A stretch of DNA of 64,000 nt from an uncultured Eubacteriales bacterium (GCA_900550955.1 URUF01000003.1:1-64000); one strand, 5' to 3'. Counted from the stretch's first letter, positions 40,997 through 49,703 are shown. Notes: generated from the sequence alone by a model not told the origin. A program made the numbers and translations.

Positions 40997-41892
40997 GGTC
41001 TGTGGAATCCAGTGCCAAGACGATGGAAGAGGCCGTAACACAGGGCCTTGAAAAGCTGGGCGTGTCCTTTGCCGATGTAAGAATCGATATTTTGGACGAG
41101 GGCAGCAAGGGCTTTTTGGGCATTTTGGGTGGAAAGCCCGTTGTGGTACGCCTGACCGTGCGCGAGGACGCGGAGAAAAACGATGACGTTCTTTCCTCCG
41201 TTGGGCTGGAGGAGGCGGTCAAAGCGCCGGAGAAGAAGGCCGCGCGCAAGCGCGCGCAGAAGCCCGCCGCTGAGAAGGCGGAAAAGCCCGAGCGAGAGCC
41301 CAAGCCCGCCAAGGCTGAAAAGCCTGTCAAGCAGGAAAAGCCCGCCAAGGCGGAAGCGCCCAGCCCTGAAAAGGAAGCCGAAACGGCCGCGCCGGCGGCT
41401 CAGCCGGACGCCGCAAATACGGTCTTCGAGGCCGATTCGGCCGAGGAGCGCGCCAAGGCCTTCCTTAGCGACGTTACCCGGCTGATGGGCGTGGATGTAA
41501 GCGTGAATGTGCGCCGCGACGAGGAAGGCAATGTGCGTGTGGACATGTTCGGCGATACGCTGGGCATTTTGATTGGCCGCCGCGGCGAAACGCTGGACGC
41601 GCTGCAATACCTGACCAGCCTGTACGTGAACCGCGGCCGCGACGAATACACCCGCGTGACCCTGGATACCGAGAACTATCGCGCAAAACGCGAGGAGTCG
41701 CTGCGCCGCTTGGCCAACCGTATGGCCAACCGCGCCGTGAAAACCGGCCGCAAGGTGGTTATGGAGCCGATGAACCCCTACGAGCGCCGCATCCTGCACA
41801 GCGCTTTGCAGCAGAATGACGCTGTAACCACCCATAGCGAGGGCGAGGAGCCCAATCGCCATGTGGTGATTACCCTTAAACAGCAGGGCTAA
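40993..41892 (+). CDS. jag: Jag / KhpB RNA-binding protein
   Basis: The protein has 299 residues. The Jag-N domain spans 1-55 (SAKTMEEAVTQGLEKLG and GSKGFLGILGGKP). A long Lys/Pro/Glu/Ala linker follows (about 65-145), then a KH domain (about 150-220, DTLGILIGRRGETLDALQYL) and an R3H domain (RRLANRMANRAVKTGRKV, then YERRILHSALQ). It binds RNA with KhpA and affects cell-wall growth in Gram-positives. The linker is at the long end for the family. A terminator follows at 41912. Confidence 0.94.
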   Translation: MRSVESSAKTMEEAVTQGLEKLGVSFADVRIDILDEGSKGFLGILGGKPVVVRLTVREDAEKNDDVLSSVGLEEAVKAPEKKAARKRAQKPAAEKAEKPEREPKPAKAEKPVKQEKPAKAEAPSPEKEAETAAPAAQPDAANTVFEADSAEERAKAFLSDVTRLMGVDVSVNVRRDEEGNVRVDMFGDTLGILIGRRGETLDALQYLTSLYVNRGRDEYTRVTLDTENYRAKREESLRRLANRMANRAVKTGRKVVMEPMNPYERRILHSALQQNDAVTTHSEGEEPNRHVVITLKQQG

Positions 41893-41911
41893 AGGGGCGC
41901 GTGGCCTTTTG

Positions 41912-41943
41912 AACAGCCGTGGAGATTGCTCCATGGCTGTTTT
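41912..41943 (+). terminator. Terminator of the rpmH-jag operon
   Basis: A 13-bp stem with one wobble pair (41912-41924 with 41929-41941) and a 4-base loop. The T-tract is short (TTTG). Confidence 0.65.
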
Positions 41944-41964
41944 GTAAACGATGGAACCCATTGG

Positions 41965-41994
41965 TTGTGAAAATTGACAGTACTGTGTTATAAT
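41965..41994 (+). promoter_or_regulatory. rex promoter with a Rex-like half site
   Basis: TTGTGA (41965-41970) and TATAAT (41989-41994) are 18 bases apart. TTGTGAAA is the conserved half of the Rex operator, and the following ATTGACAG is an imperfect partner arm. Binding would cover the -35, so autoregulation by Rex is likely. Confidence 0.55.
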
Positions 41995-42078
41995 AAATTC
42001 GATTTTGCATTTCTAGCGGAATGGCGGCGTTTTTCGCCATAAGGGTGCGCATAGGCGCGGAATGGGGGCGTATGAAGC

Positions 42079-42708
42079 ATGGCAGGCTATGTTTCGGAAG
42101 CGGTGATCAAGCGGCTGCCAGCATATTACCGGCATTTAAAGGAGCTGGAAAAGGAAGGCGTTAAGCAGATCTCTTCGCAGGGCTTGGGCGATAGGATGCG
42201 GCTGACGGCCTCGCAGATCCGGCAGGATATCAACTGCTTTGGCGGCTTTGGGCGGCAGGGATACGGCTATTCCGTATCTGGACTGCGCGAGCACATTGGA
42301 CGTATCCTGGGAGTAGATCACACGCACAAAATGATGATCGTGGGCGCAGGGAACATTGGCCGCGCTGTGGCGCTTTCGGACTCGTTCCCGTCCAACGGCT
42401 TTGAAACCGTTGCAATCTTTGATAACGACGAAAAAAAGATTGGCATGCAGGTTGGCGAACTTCACGTGCAGGATGTGGCGGGGCTGAAACGTTATTTGGA
42501 TGGACATGCTATCGATATCGCGGTGCTAGCGGTGCCCTTGGCCTGCGCCCAAGAGCTGGCGGATATGCTGTGCGGCTATGGCGTGAAGGGCTTTTGGAAC
42601 TTTGCGCCTGTGGATTTGAAGCTGCCCGCCGATGCGTCCGTGGTGAATGTGCACCTGGATGAGGGGCTTGAGATTTTGAGCTTCCGTATGATGCAGCAGT
42701 TGGTATAA
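42079..42708 (+). CDS. rex: Redox-sensing transcriptional repressor Rex
   Basis: The protein has 209 residues. The N-terminal winged HTH (about 1-80, SSQGLGDRMRLTASQIRQDINCFGGFG) precedes a Rossmann domain (VGAGNIGRAVA at about 92-102) that binds NADH and NAD+. It releases DNA when NADH is high, and so controls fermentation and respiration genes. The ATG at 42079 matches the family start (PEAVIKRLPxYYR). It stands alone behind its own promoter. Confidence 0.96.
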   Translation: MAGYVSEAVIKRLPAYYRHLKELEKEGVKQISSQGLGDRMRLTASQIRQDINCFGGFGRQGYGYSVSGLREHIGRILGVDHTHKMMIVGAGNIGRAVALSDSFPSNGFETVAIFDNDEKKIGMQVGELHVQDVAGLKRYLDGHAIDIAVLAVPLACAQELADMLCGYGVKGFWNFAPVDLKLPADASVVNVHLDEGLEILSFRMMQQLV

Positions 42709-42724
42709 CAGGGAGGGGTTTGGC

Positions 42725-44566
42725 ATGGCGGCAGGGCGGTATGGCGCGGGCGGCCCGTCCCGCACGGGCCCCAGTGTAAAGCGCGCCCAGAAGCTGATTG
42801 TAAATGAGCGGGGCGCGTTTGCCGCGCCTGCGCACATGGAAGGAACCGCCTACCAAAGCATGCTGGACGACGCCGGGGCCGCGCCCTATGAGCAGGAAGC
42901 CTTTGTATATGACGACGACGTGGCTTGGGGGCAGGCGGTAAGCGATGTGCCGCTTCAGCGCCGCGCTGCGCCCTCCTTCCAGGAAGGCCCAGCCTCGCCT
43001 ATGAAGCCTCCTGTGCGAAAAACGGATGCCCCTTCCCGGCCCAGGCGCTCGGGCGTAGGGGAAAAGCAGCGGCCGCATGGCGGCTGGAAGGCTTATTTGT
43101 ATGTGGCTGTTACGCTGCTGAGCGTGGTGGGTATGCTGGTGCTGGGCGTTATGATGATGCCCCAGCTTGCCGGTTATTTTTGGAAGGACTTGGGCAACTA
43201 CGCCTTCATCAACGGCGAGCTTTTGCGCTATGACGCGCGTACCGTAGCAGCCTATAAGCAGTACCGCGCGTACATGGACCGGGATGTGATTTACCCGGGC
43301 GTGTTTGTGGACGGTATTCACGTGGGCGATATGACCGTTGAGCAGGCGCGCGATACGCTTACCGCCGCGGGTTCAGGCACGGCGGATTCCTTTTCCGTAA
43401 CCGTGGCGATCGGCAATAAAACCTGGACGGTGGATGGCAGCAACGTGCCTGCCCAGCGCGATTTGGGCAATGTGCTGGAGCGGGCCTATGCCATTGGGCG
43501 CACCAACACCACAGCCATTCATAACACGCTGCAAACGCCCTTCCGCGAACGCGTCAACACGGCTGTGGCCCTGCGCGAAAGCGGCGTGAACCTGACCACC
43601 ACCGCCAGTTATGACCACGAGGCCGTGCGCGCGCTGGTGAAGGAGATTGCCGGTTATGTAACGCGCGAGCCTGTGGACGCGCAGATTCAATCCTTCGATT
43701 ACAATACGCGCACATTCAGCTTTACGGAATCACAGCCGGGCGTAACGCTGGATCAGGAGCTGCTGTATGAAAGGCTGACCGCCGCGCTGGACCGCTGGGA
43801 GCGCGGCGTAACGGTAACGGTTGACCCCGTTGTGACCCAGCCCGCCGTTACCAAGGACGAGCTGGCCGCTAACTTTTGCCTGATCGCGGCGTATACGACT
43901 GAAACCACGAAGGATTCCAACCGCAATACCAATATTGACCTGGCGTGCAAGGCCATCAATGGCAGGGCGCTCATGCCGGGGGAAACCTTCAGCTTTAACG
44001 AAGCTACCGGCCAACGCACAACGGACAAGGGATATAAATCCGCAGGCGCCATTGCCGCTGGGCAAAGCATTGAGGAGGTGGGCGGAGGCATTTGCCAGGT
44101 GAGCTCCACCATCTTTAACGCGGTGGCGCGGGCCAACCTGGAAATCGTTTCCCGCAGCCCGCATGCCTGGCCCAGCACCTACGTCAACATCGGCGAGGAC
44201 GCCACGGTGAACTGGCCTAACCTGGATTTCAAATTCCGGAATAACACGCAAAGCCCTATCTTCCTGATCACCTATTACAAGGACCGTAAAATGAGCGCGG
44301 AGATATGGGGAATGTCCCTGGGCGAGGGCGTGAGCATCGACTTGCAATCCACCGTGATCAAAACCACGGAGCCGCCGTATGAAATCAAATACGTGTACAA
44401 TGCCGAGCTGCCCTACGGCACGCAAAAAACCACCGTGAAGGCCCGCACCGGCTACGTTGTGGAAACGGACAAGGTATGGTATAAAAACGGCGAGGAAATC
44501 AAGCGGGAACAGCTGCACACCAGCACTTACAGGCCGTATCAGCAGGTGATTGAATATAATCAATAA
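42725..44566 (+). CDS. VanW-family membrane protein with G5 domain
   Basis: The protein has 613 residues. A polar cytoplasmic part (1-120) precedes one membrane segment (about 120-143). A putative peptidoglycan-binding domain (PG_binding_4, about 190-370) is followed by the VanW domain, with GETFSFNEATGQRT and EEVGGGICQVSSTIFNA (about 415-510). A C-terminal G5-like domain covers about 525-600. The role of VanW proteins is not known; the layout suggests cell-wall contact outside the membrane. The start follows GGGAGG and lies 16 bases after rex, so the two may be co-transcribed. Confidence 0.88.
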   Translation: MAAGRYGAGGPSRTGPSVKRAQKLIVNERGAFAAPAHMEGTAYQSMLDDAGAAPYEQEAFVYDDDVAWGQAVSDVPLQRRAAPSFQEGPASPMKPPVRKTDAPSRPRRSGVGEKQRPHGGWKAYLYVAVTLLSVVGMLVLGVMMMPQLAGYFWKDLGNYAFINGELLRYDARTVAAYKQYRAYMDRDVIYPGVFVDGIHVGDMTVEQARDTLTAAGSGTADSFSVTVAIGNKTWTVDGSNVPAQRDLGNVLERAYAIGRTNTTAIHNTLQTPFRERVNTAVALRESGVNLTTTASYDHEAVRALVKEIAGYVTREPVDAQIQSFDYNTRTFSFTESQPGVTLDQELLYERLTAALDRWERGVTVTVDPVVTQPAVTKDELAANFCLIAAYTTETTKDSNRNTNIDLACKAINGRALMPGETFSFNEATGQRTTDKGYKSAGAIAAGQSIEEVGGGICQVSSTIFNAVARANLEIVSRSPHAWPSTYVNIGEDATVNWPNLDFKFRNNTQSPIFLITYYKDRKMSAEIWGMSLGEGVSIDLQSTVIKTTEPPYEIKYVYNAELPYGTQKTTVKARTGYVVETDKVWYKNGEEIKREQLHTSTYRPYQQVIEYNQ

Positions 44567-44579
44567 GAAAATAAGCCAT

Positions 44580-44619
44580 GCACAAAAGCGTGCCGGATGA
44601 TTCCGGCACGCTTTTGCAT
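44580..44619. terminator. Bidirectional terminator between vanW-like and pepT genes
   Basis: A perfect 14-bp stem (44584-44597 with 44602-44615) has A4 on the left and T4 on the right. It can serve both convergent genes. Confidence 0.88.
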
Positions 44620-44642
44620 AGGGCTATTCATAGGAAAAGGGT

Positions 44643-45860
44643 TCAGCCCCGTTCTCCGCAGATGAGCTCCACCAGCATGCGGGCGCATGCGTCCATATCC
44701 TCTGCGGCGATGTGCTCATAGGGGCCGTGGAAGGCGAATCCGCCGGTGCACAGGTTGGGGCAGGGCAGGCCCATGTAGCATAGCTGCGCGCCGTCCGTTC
44801 CGCCGCGCACAGCCGCGTCGAACGGCTCAAACCCGGCGGCGCGCATGGCCTTGCGCGCATTCTCGATCAGGAAGAAGCAGGGCTCAATTTTCTCGCGCAT
44901 GTTGCGATATTCTTCGCGAATGGAAAGGGTTACGGTTCCTTCGCCCCAGCGATGATTGAGGATTTTTTCGATATGGCGCAGCATGTCCTTGCGCGCCTCG
45001 AAGCGGCTGGCATCATGGTCGCGCACGATATAGGCCAGCCTGGCCGTTTCCACATCGCCCTGCATTTCATCCAGATGGAAGAAGCCCTCGTAGCCTTCGG
45101 TATCCCGGGGCGTATCGGCGGATGGCAGCATGGCGTTGAACTGCATGGCCACAAGGCAGGCGTTCACCATCGTATCCTTGGAGCTGCCGGGATGCACGCT
45201 TACGCCGCGGAAATTTACAACGGCCTCACAGGCGTTAAAGTTTTCATAGCTGATTTCGCCAAGCTCCCCGCCGTCCACGGTATAGGCGAAGGCCGCGCCA
45301 AAGCCCTCCACGTCAAAGGAATGCACGCCCATGCCGGTTTCCTCGTCCGGGGTGAAGGCGACGGCAAGCTTGCCATGGGGGCGGCCTTCACGGATCACCG
45401 CTTCGCAGGCGGTGAGGATTTCGGCAATGCCTGCCTTATCGTCCGCGCCAAGCAGGGTAGCGCCGTCGGTGGTGATGAGGGTTTTGCCGGCCAAGGCTGT
45501 TAAAGAAGGGAAACGGCTGGGGGAAAGAATTTCGCCCGTGGCCTTGAGCAGCACGTCGCCGCCGTCATAGTTGGGGATGATTTGCGGCTTTACGCCCATG
45601 CCATTGAAGGCGGGCGCGGTATCCATGTGGGCGATCAGCCCCAGGCAGGGCAGCTGCTCCAGGCCCGGGGTGGCGGGCAGGTCGCCATAGACAAAGCAGG
45701 TATCGGTTACGCGCACGTTGGCAAAGCCCATAGCGCGCATTTCACCGGCTAGAAGATTGGCCAGGTCAAACTGGCAGGCGGTAGAAGGAGTGCCCTCGCC
45801 CTTTGGAGAGGACTGCGTGGAAACGGCCACATATTTCAGCAGGCGTTCGCTGGCGTTCAT
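44643..45860 (-). CDS. pepT: Peptidase T (tripeptidase)
   Basis: This 405-residue M20B aminopeptidase removes N-terminal residues from tripeptides in the cytoplasm. Zinc ligands are in AHMDTAPAF, and the catalytic Glu in TPDEETGMG. The bridging Asp lies in GADDKAGIAE, and FHGPYEHI carries the last ligand. The length matches the family. The ATG at 45860 is preferred over an in-frame TTG at 45866 because of the spacing to AAAGGA. It may be a single-gene unit, as the upstream 300 bases are non-coding. Confidence 0.94.
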   Translation of the reverse strand: MNASERLLKYVAVSTQSSPKGEGTPSTACQFDLANLLAGEMRAMGFANVRVTDTCFVYGDLPATPGLEQLPCLGLIAHMDTAPAFNGMGVKPQIIPNYDGGDVLLKATGEILSPSRFPSLTALAGKTLITTDGATLLGADDKAGIAEILTACEAVIREGRPHGKLAVAFTPDEETGMGVHSFDVEGFGAAFAYTVDGGELGEISYENFNACEAVVNFRGVSVHPGSSKDTMVNACLVAMQFNAMLPSADTPRDTEGYEGFFHLDEMQGDVETARLAYIVRDHDASRFEARKDMLRHIEKILNHRWGEGTVTLSIREEYRNMREKIEPCFFLIENARKAMRAAGFEPFDAAVRGGTDGAQLCYMGLPCPNLCTGGFAFHGPYEHIAAEDMDACARMLVELICGERG

Positions 45861-45901
45861 TTGCAATCATCCTTTCAAAAACAAAGCATCATTTGAAAGC
45901 G

Positions 45902-46164
45902 GCCGCCTGCCCCGGGGGCAGGCGGACCGGCCTGTCAATACGCTCAATGGGAGGTTTGGAGGGCCTGGGCCCTCCAAGTGCAATCCGAAGCTGGCGACAT
46001 GCGCGCCGGCTTCGGAAGCCTTGCGCAGCAAGGTTTCCTTACGCCGTTTGCCGCCCGGCGAGCCGTAGGCGAGTAGGCAAACGGCGCTTCTTCGGCGGAA
46101 AAGACCGCCTCAGGCGGGCTTTTTCGACGGCCAGAGCCGCCTGCCCCGGGGGAGCAGGCGGCTC
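45902..46164. repeat. Cluster of stem-loops between pepT and the F420-ligase-like gene
   Basis: Five perfect inverted repeats are packed in 260 non-coding bases: 45903-45911/45917-45925, 45957-45964/45969-45976, 45984-45991/46009-46016, 46042-46052/46076-46086 and 46134-46144/46154-46164. The first and last share the unit GCCGCCTGCCCCGGGG. No reading frame here has a ribosome site. It may be an intergenic repeat of the REP/BIME kind or a structured RNA. Confidence 0.65.
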
Positions 46165-46172
46165 AAGAAGGG

Positions 46173-46919
46173 TTATTTCAGCGGGCGAATCAGAATAAGC
46201 GGGGTAAGCTCATCGCCCTGGCCGCTGGGGTTGTCCGCCATGGCGTCCTGTATCTGCTCGTCGGTTAGGGGGAAACCGTCGCTTTTACCCAGCTGGTCGC
46301 GCTGAATATCGTTCGCGTCCATCAAAACAACGGGAATGCCGGTTTCCTGAAAGAGCCAGTTGCACAGCTCGTTGGGATTATCGGGATTGATAAGGGCCAT
46401 TTGATGGTACAATTCAAAGCTGGAGCGGGTATAAAAACCATCGATGCCGCCCACGCCCTTGCCGCATATTTTGTAAAACACCCCGTGAACGCCAAACAGC
46501 TTGGTAACGGCGCTGGCGGCGGCGGCAAACAGCACGCGCGGCAGGCCGCACATATCAATGACCAGCTGCAGTTTATAAGGCTCATGCATGCCTACGCCGG
46601 TGTGGTTAATGCCCGCAAAGCGCCACAGGTGGTTGGCCCACCAGCCGGGCTTGACCTCGTCGCGCGTTTTGACGGATTTGACGCACATACACATGACCTT
46701 TGCGCCAAAGCTGAGCAGATCGCCCTCCTGGTAGAGGGGACGGACGTACTTTTCCACCAGCGCCGTCTGGCTTTCGCCCACCTGCACAAAGTGCGTTTGA
46801 ATGGCGTAACGGTCGTATTTGCGGCCGTCCTTGCCTTGAATGGTGCCGCGGTCAAAGTAAACGACGCCGTTTTGCTCGCGGCGCTGCTCCTCCAGGTTGC
46901 GCGAGGGAATGATGCCCAT
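46173..46919 (-). CDS. Conserved protein resembling F420-0:glutamate ligase-like proteins
   Basis: This 248-residue soluble protein has Cys-rich mid-sections (KVMCMCVKSVK), a hydrophobic Ala-rich helix (VLFAAAASAVTKLFG) and, near the end, VVLMDANDIQRDQLG. That last stretch resembles the metal/GTP-site region of CofE-type ligases found as stand-alone proteins in Firmicutes. The start at 46919 follows GGGAGG. The gene is 21 bases downstream of the helicase gene and probably in its operon. The rest of an F420 pathway is not seen, so the true reaction is unknown. Confidence 0.5.
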   Translation of the reverse strand: MGIIPSRNLEEQRREQNGVVYFDRGTIQGKDGRKYDRYAIQTHFVQVGESQTALVEKYVRPLYQEGDLLSFGAKVMCMCVKSVKTRDEVKPGWWANHLWRFAGINHTGVGMHEPYKLQLVIDMCGLPRVLFAAAASAVTKLFGVHGVFYKICGKGVGGIDGFYTRSSFELYHQMALINPDNPNELCNWLFQETGIPVVLMDANDIQRDQLGKSDGFPLTDEQIQDAMADNPSGQGDELTPLILIRPLK

Positions 46920-46940
46920 GTGGATCGCCTCCCAAGTTAT

Positions 46941-48128
46941 TTACATATCCTCAAAAAAGGGCTCGCCGGTTTCAGTGGCCAGGATACCCATATCGGTAAA
47001 GTGAAGGGGAACGGGCTTGGCCATGATGTATTTGAGAATCGCGTCAAAGCGCACGCTCTCGGTGTAGGTGAGCAGGGTAAAGGCCACGCCGTGCTTTTTA
47101 GCGCGGCCCGTGCGGCCGATGCGGTGCAGGTAGTACTCGTTTTCGTTAGGCAGGTCGTAGTTGATCACGGCCTCCACATCGTCCACATCAATGCCGCGGG
47201 CGGCTACGTCGGTAGCAAGCAAAATTTGGAACTTACCCTTGCGGTAAGCCTGCATCACTTGGTTGCGCGCGCTTTGGCGCATATCGCCATGCAGGCAATC
47301 AGCCGGATAGCCCGCGTCCTGAAGGCGCTTGCACAGGCGCTGCGTCATATCCTTGGTGTTTACAAACACCATCACGCGCTGGTACACGTCGCTATCCAAC
47401 AGGTAGAGCAGATGCTCATACTTCTGCTCCCGCTCCGTATGGATGACGTATTGGGTAATCTGCGGACGGTTTTCCTTTGTGGCGGGAATGACCACCTCCA
47501 CCGGATCCTGCTGGTATTTCCAGGCGATGGTCATAACGTCCTGGTTGGTGGTGGCGGAAAACAGCACCAGCTGGCGCTCAATGGGCGTGGCCTCAATAAT
47601 TTTGGTCACATCCTTCACAAAGCCCATGTTAAGCATCTCGTCCGCTTCGTCCAGCACCATGGTGTGCACGCTGTCCAAGCGCACGTTGCCGCGGTTCATA
47701 TGGTCAAGCAACCGGCCCGGCGTGGCCACCACAATTTGCGGGCATTGCTTAAGCTGGGCAATTTGCTTGGTGATAGGCTGCCCGCCGTACAGGCAGGCAA
47801 TGCGCACGCCAGGGATGAACCGCGCCAGGGCCTTAAGCTCGTCGGTGATTTGCAGGCTGAGCTCGCGGGTGGGAGCCAATACAAGCTCCTGCACGCGCTT
47901 GTCCTTCAGGCTTACATATTCAAGCATGGGAATGCCGAACGCGCAGGTTTTGCCCGTGCCCGTGGGGGCGATGGCAATCACATCTCGCCCCTCCATCATC
48001 AGCGGCAGGGTTTTCATCTGCACGGGCGTCATTTCCTGAAAACCCATTTTATCCACGGCTTTGAGAATTTCCTCGCTAAGGTCCGCGGCCTGGGAAAATT
48101 TCATGGTTTGCATTGCTTCTGTTGCCAA
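46941..48128 (-). CDS. DEAD-box RNA helicase
   Basis: This 395-residue protein consists of the two RecA-like domains of a DEAD-box helicase, without the C-terminal extension of the larger CshA/DeaD proteins. Visible motifs are the Q-motif region (GFQEMTPVQMKTLP), APTGTGKT, PTRELSLQ, TPGRLLDH, LDEADEML, SAT and HRIGRTGR. It unwinds RNA, probably in ribosome assembly or mRNA decay. A TTG start at 48128 has AAGGAG 8 bases ahead; the first ATG (48113) has no site. It follows the TSCPD gene by 12 bases. Confidence 0.92.
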   Translation of the reverse strand: MATEAMQTMKFSQAADLSEEILKAVDKMGFQEMTPVQMKTLPLMMEGRDVIAIAPTGTGKTCAFGIPMLEYVSLKDKRVQELVLAPTRELSLQITDELKALARFIPGVRIACLYGGQPITKQIAQLKQCPQIVVATPGRLLDHMNRGNVRLDSVHTMVLDEADEMLNMGFVKDVTKIIEATPIERQLVLFSATTNQDVMTIAWKYQQDPVEVVIPATKENRPQITQYVIHTEREQKYEHLLYLLDSDVYQRVMVFVNTKDMTQRLCKRLQDAGYPADCLHGDMRQSARNQVMQAYRKGKFQILLATDVAARGIDVDDVEAVINYDLPNENEYYLHRIGRTGRAKKHGVAFTLLTYTESVRFDAILKYIMAKPVPLHFTDMGILATETGEPFFEDM

Positions 48129-48140
48129 GGCGGATGCTCC

Positions 48141-48395
48141 TTACTGCGCTTTATGCTCGTTAAGATACTGCTCGATGGCGCGGCTAAGCTGATCCGGGCA
48201 GGAAGTATCCCCGCGGCAGGGAATGCCGCGTAGCCGTTCCATTACCTCTTTGGCGTCCTGCCCCACAACCACCTTGGCCAGGCCGTTGGTATTGCCCCGG
48301 CAGCCGCCGGTAAAATGGCATGCGGTAATTTTGCCGTCTTCGATTTCCAAATCGATGGCGGAGGAACAGGTTCCCTTCGTCTTATAGTGCATCAT
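48141..48395 (-). CDS. TSCPD domain protein (TIGR03905 type)
   Basis: This 84-residue protein has conserved Cys at CSSAI, FTGGCRGNTNGLAKVV and IPCRGDTSCPDQLS. This is the TSCPD domain found alone in many Firmicutes and also at the end of class II ribonucleotide reductases, where it binds metal and regulates. The role of the stand-alone form is not established. ATG at 48395 follows AAAGGAG. It leads the operon with the helicase and the F420-ligase-like gene. Confidence 0.88.
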   Translation of the reverse strand: MMHYKTKGTCSSAIDLEIEDGKITACHFTGGCRGNTNGLAKVVVGQDAKEVMERLRGIPCRGDTSCPDQLSRAIEQYLNEHKAQ

Positions 48396-48484
48396 GGTGC
48401 GTTCTCTCCTTTACAGTGGCTAACACAAAATAAGCCAATTTATCTATTTCGACAGCCTGTCCGTGTTTTCCTGCCAAATCTTTC

Positions 48485-48511
48485 ACATTGATGTGGGCGC
48501 GGCATAGGGTG
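48485..48511 (+). promoter_or_regulatory. Possible sigma-K promoter
   Basis: AC (48485-48486) and CATAGGGTG (48503-48511) are 16 bases apart. This is near the late mother-cell sigma-K pattern (AC, 16 bases, CATANNNTA). The match is short and needs support. Confidence 0.4.
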
Positions 48512-48542
48512 AAAGTATCGGAATTAGGAAGGGAGCGGTGCG

Positions 48543-49442
48543 ATGAACCTGTTGATCGCGGAGCCTTCGGGAGGCGTATGGGAAGCGTGCGGCGCTGCGG
48601 CGCCGCTTCGCGCCGTGCCCTGCGAGGTGGCTGCGCCCTGCGTGCTGTGCGCTGCGGCCCGCTGCGCGGCCATTTGCAGCGCCAGCCAGCGCGATTGCGT
48701 GTGCCTGCGGCGGCGCGATTGGCGGGAGATCTGCCGCATGCCCGCCGCGCCGGGCGTGAGCTGCGTTTGCCTGTCGCCCTGCGAAAGATATCTTTACCAA
48801 TTAAGTGCGGAGGCGGATTGCGTACATACCCGCAGCCTTGCTACAGGACAGCTTTTGTTCGCCGCGCCAACGGGGGTGTTTCCCCGCGGCATGTGCTTAG
48901 AGCCCAGCGGGCGGCACTTGCTGGTGGCGGGCGGCGCGGTGGATGAGGCGTATGTGCTGTCCGCGCCTGAACTAATGCTGGAACGGGTCATCCATACAAA
49001 GCATCCCTGCTTTGCGGCGAGCTTTTGGCAAGAGGGCCTTTTGCTAGTGTGCGCCACCGAGGGGGAGGATATCCAAACGGCGGTTTATACGCTGCCCGCC
49101 AGAGGGATGAGGCCCCGCAGGCTGCTGGAGCTGCCTGGCCAGCCTGGCGGCCTGTGCGTGTGCCCCGATGGGCGCAGCGCGCTTATCAGCACCCGCGCCG
49201 GGCTGATGAAGCTGGAAATCGCCACGGGAGAACTAAAGTGGAACCTGCCAGAATGGCCGCTGTGCATGCGGCTATGCTGCCAGGGCGCAATGGCGCTGGT
49301 AAGCGGCACGCTCAACGGCCAGGTTTGCCTTCTCAGCCATTATAAGCCGTGGCTGCGGCGCACGGTTTTTCAGGGAACGGAGGCACAGGCGTGCTTTTTG
49401 CCAGAGGATGGCATAGTTTCCGGGGAAACGGCGCATCCTTGA
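48543..49442 (+). CDS. Cysteine-rich beta-propeller-like protein
   Basis: This 299-residue protein has about 23 Cys, a very high share. Repeats of roughly 40 residues contain C(V/L)CPDGRSAL-like and GRHLLVAGG-like strands, as in YncE/WD40-type propellers (about six or seven blades). There is no signal peptide or membrane segment. The ATG follows GAAGGGAG. A sigma-K-like promoter 30 bases upstream suggests expression in the mother cell late in sporulation, where Cys-rich proteins are common in the coat (inference). I do not recognise a specific family. Confidence 0.62.
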   Translation: MNLLIAEPSGGVWEACGAAAPLRAVPCEVAAPCVLCAAARCAAICSASQRDCVCLRRRDWREICRMPAAPGVSCVCLSPCERYLYQLSAEADCVHTRSLATGQLLFAAPTGVFPRGMCLEPSGRHLLVAGGAVDEAYVLSAPELMLERVIHTKHPCFAASFWQEGLLLVCATEGEDIQTAVYTLPARGMRPRRLLELPGQPGGLCVCPDGRSALISTRAGLMKLEIATGELKWNLPEWPLCMRLCCQGAMALVSGTLNGQVCLLSHYKPWLRRTVFQGTEAQACFLPEDGIVSGETAHP

Positions 49443-49499
49443 AAGCGAGGAGTACAAAACAAGCCGCTCGTCTTGGGTAAAAGGAAGGAGGGAACAAAA

Positions 49500-49703
49500 A
49501 TGCTCAACAAGCTTTCCCTGGTGCTGGTGATCATTGGCGCAATCAACTGGGCACTGATAGGCATTTTCCAATTTGACCTGGTGGCCTATCTGTTTGGAGG
49601 ACAATCCGCGGCGCTCAGCAGGATTATCTACACCATTGTAGGCGCCGCAGGGCTATGGTGCATTTCGCTGCTGTTTACGGAGCACGCCGTGGTCAAGGAA
49701 TGA
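49500..49703 (+). CDS. DUF378 small membrane protein
   Basis: This 67-residue protein has two membrane segments (about 5-27 and 38-58) and the family pattern INWALIGIFQFDLVAYLFGG. The function of DUF378 (YuzA-like) is unknown. The ATG at 49500 follows GAAGGAGGG. Its last 76 bases overlap, tail to tail, the 3' end of the Spo0A-like gene on the other strand. Confidence 0.87.
   Translation: MLNKLSLVLVIIGAINWALIGIFQFDLVAYLFGGQSAALSRIIYTIVGAAGLWCISLLFTEHAVVKE

Noticed and set aside
46401..48233. A 610-codon plus-strand frame opposite the helicase operon
   Set aside because: It is antisense to a gene with all DEAD-box motifs. It is His/Ala-rich with no recognisable domain.
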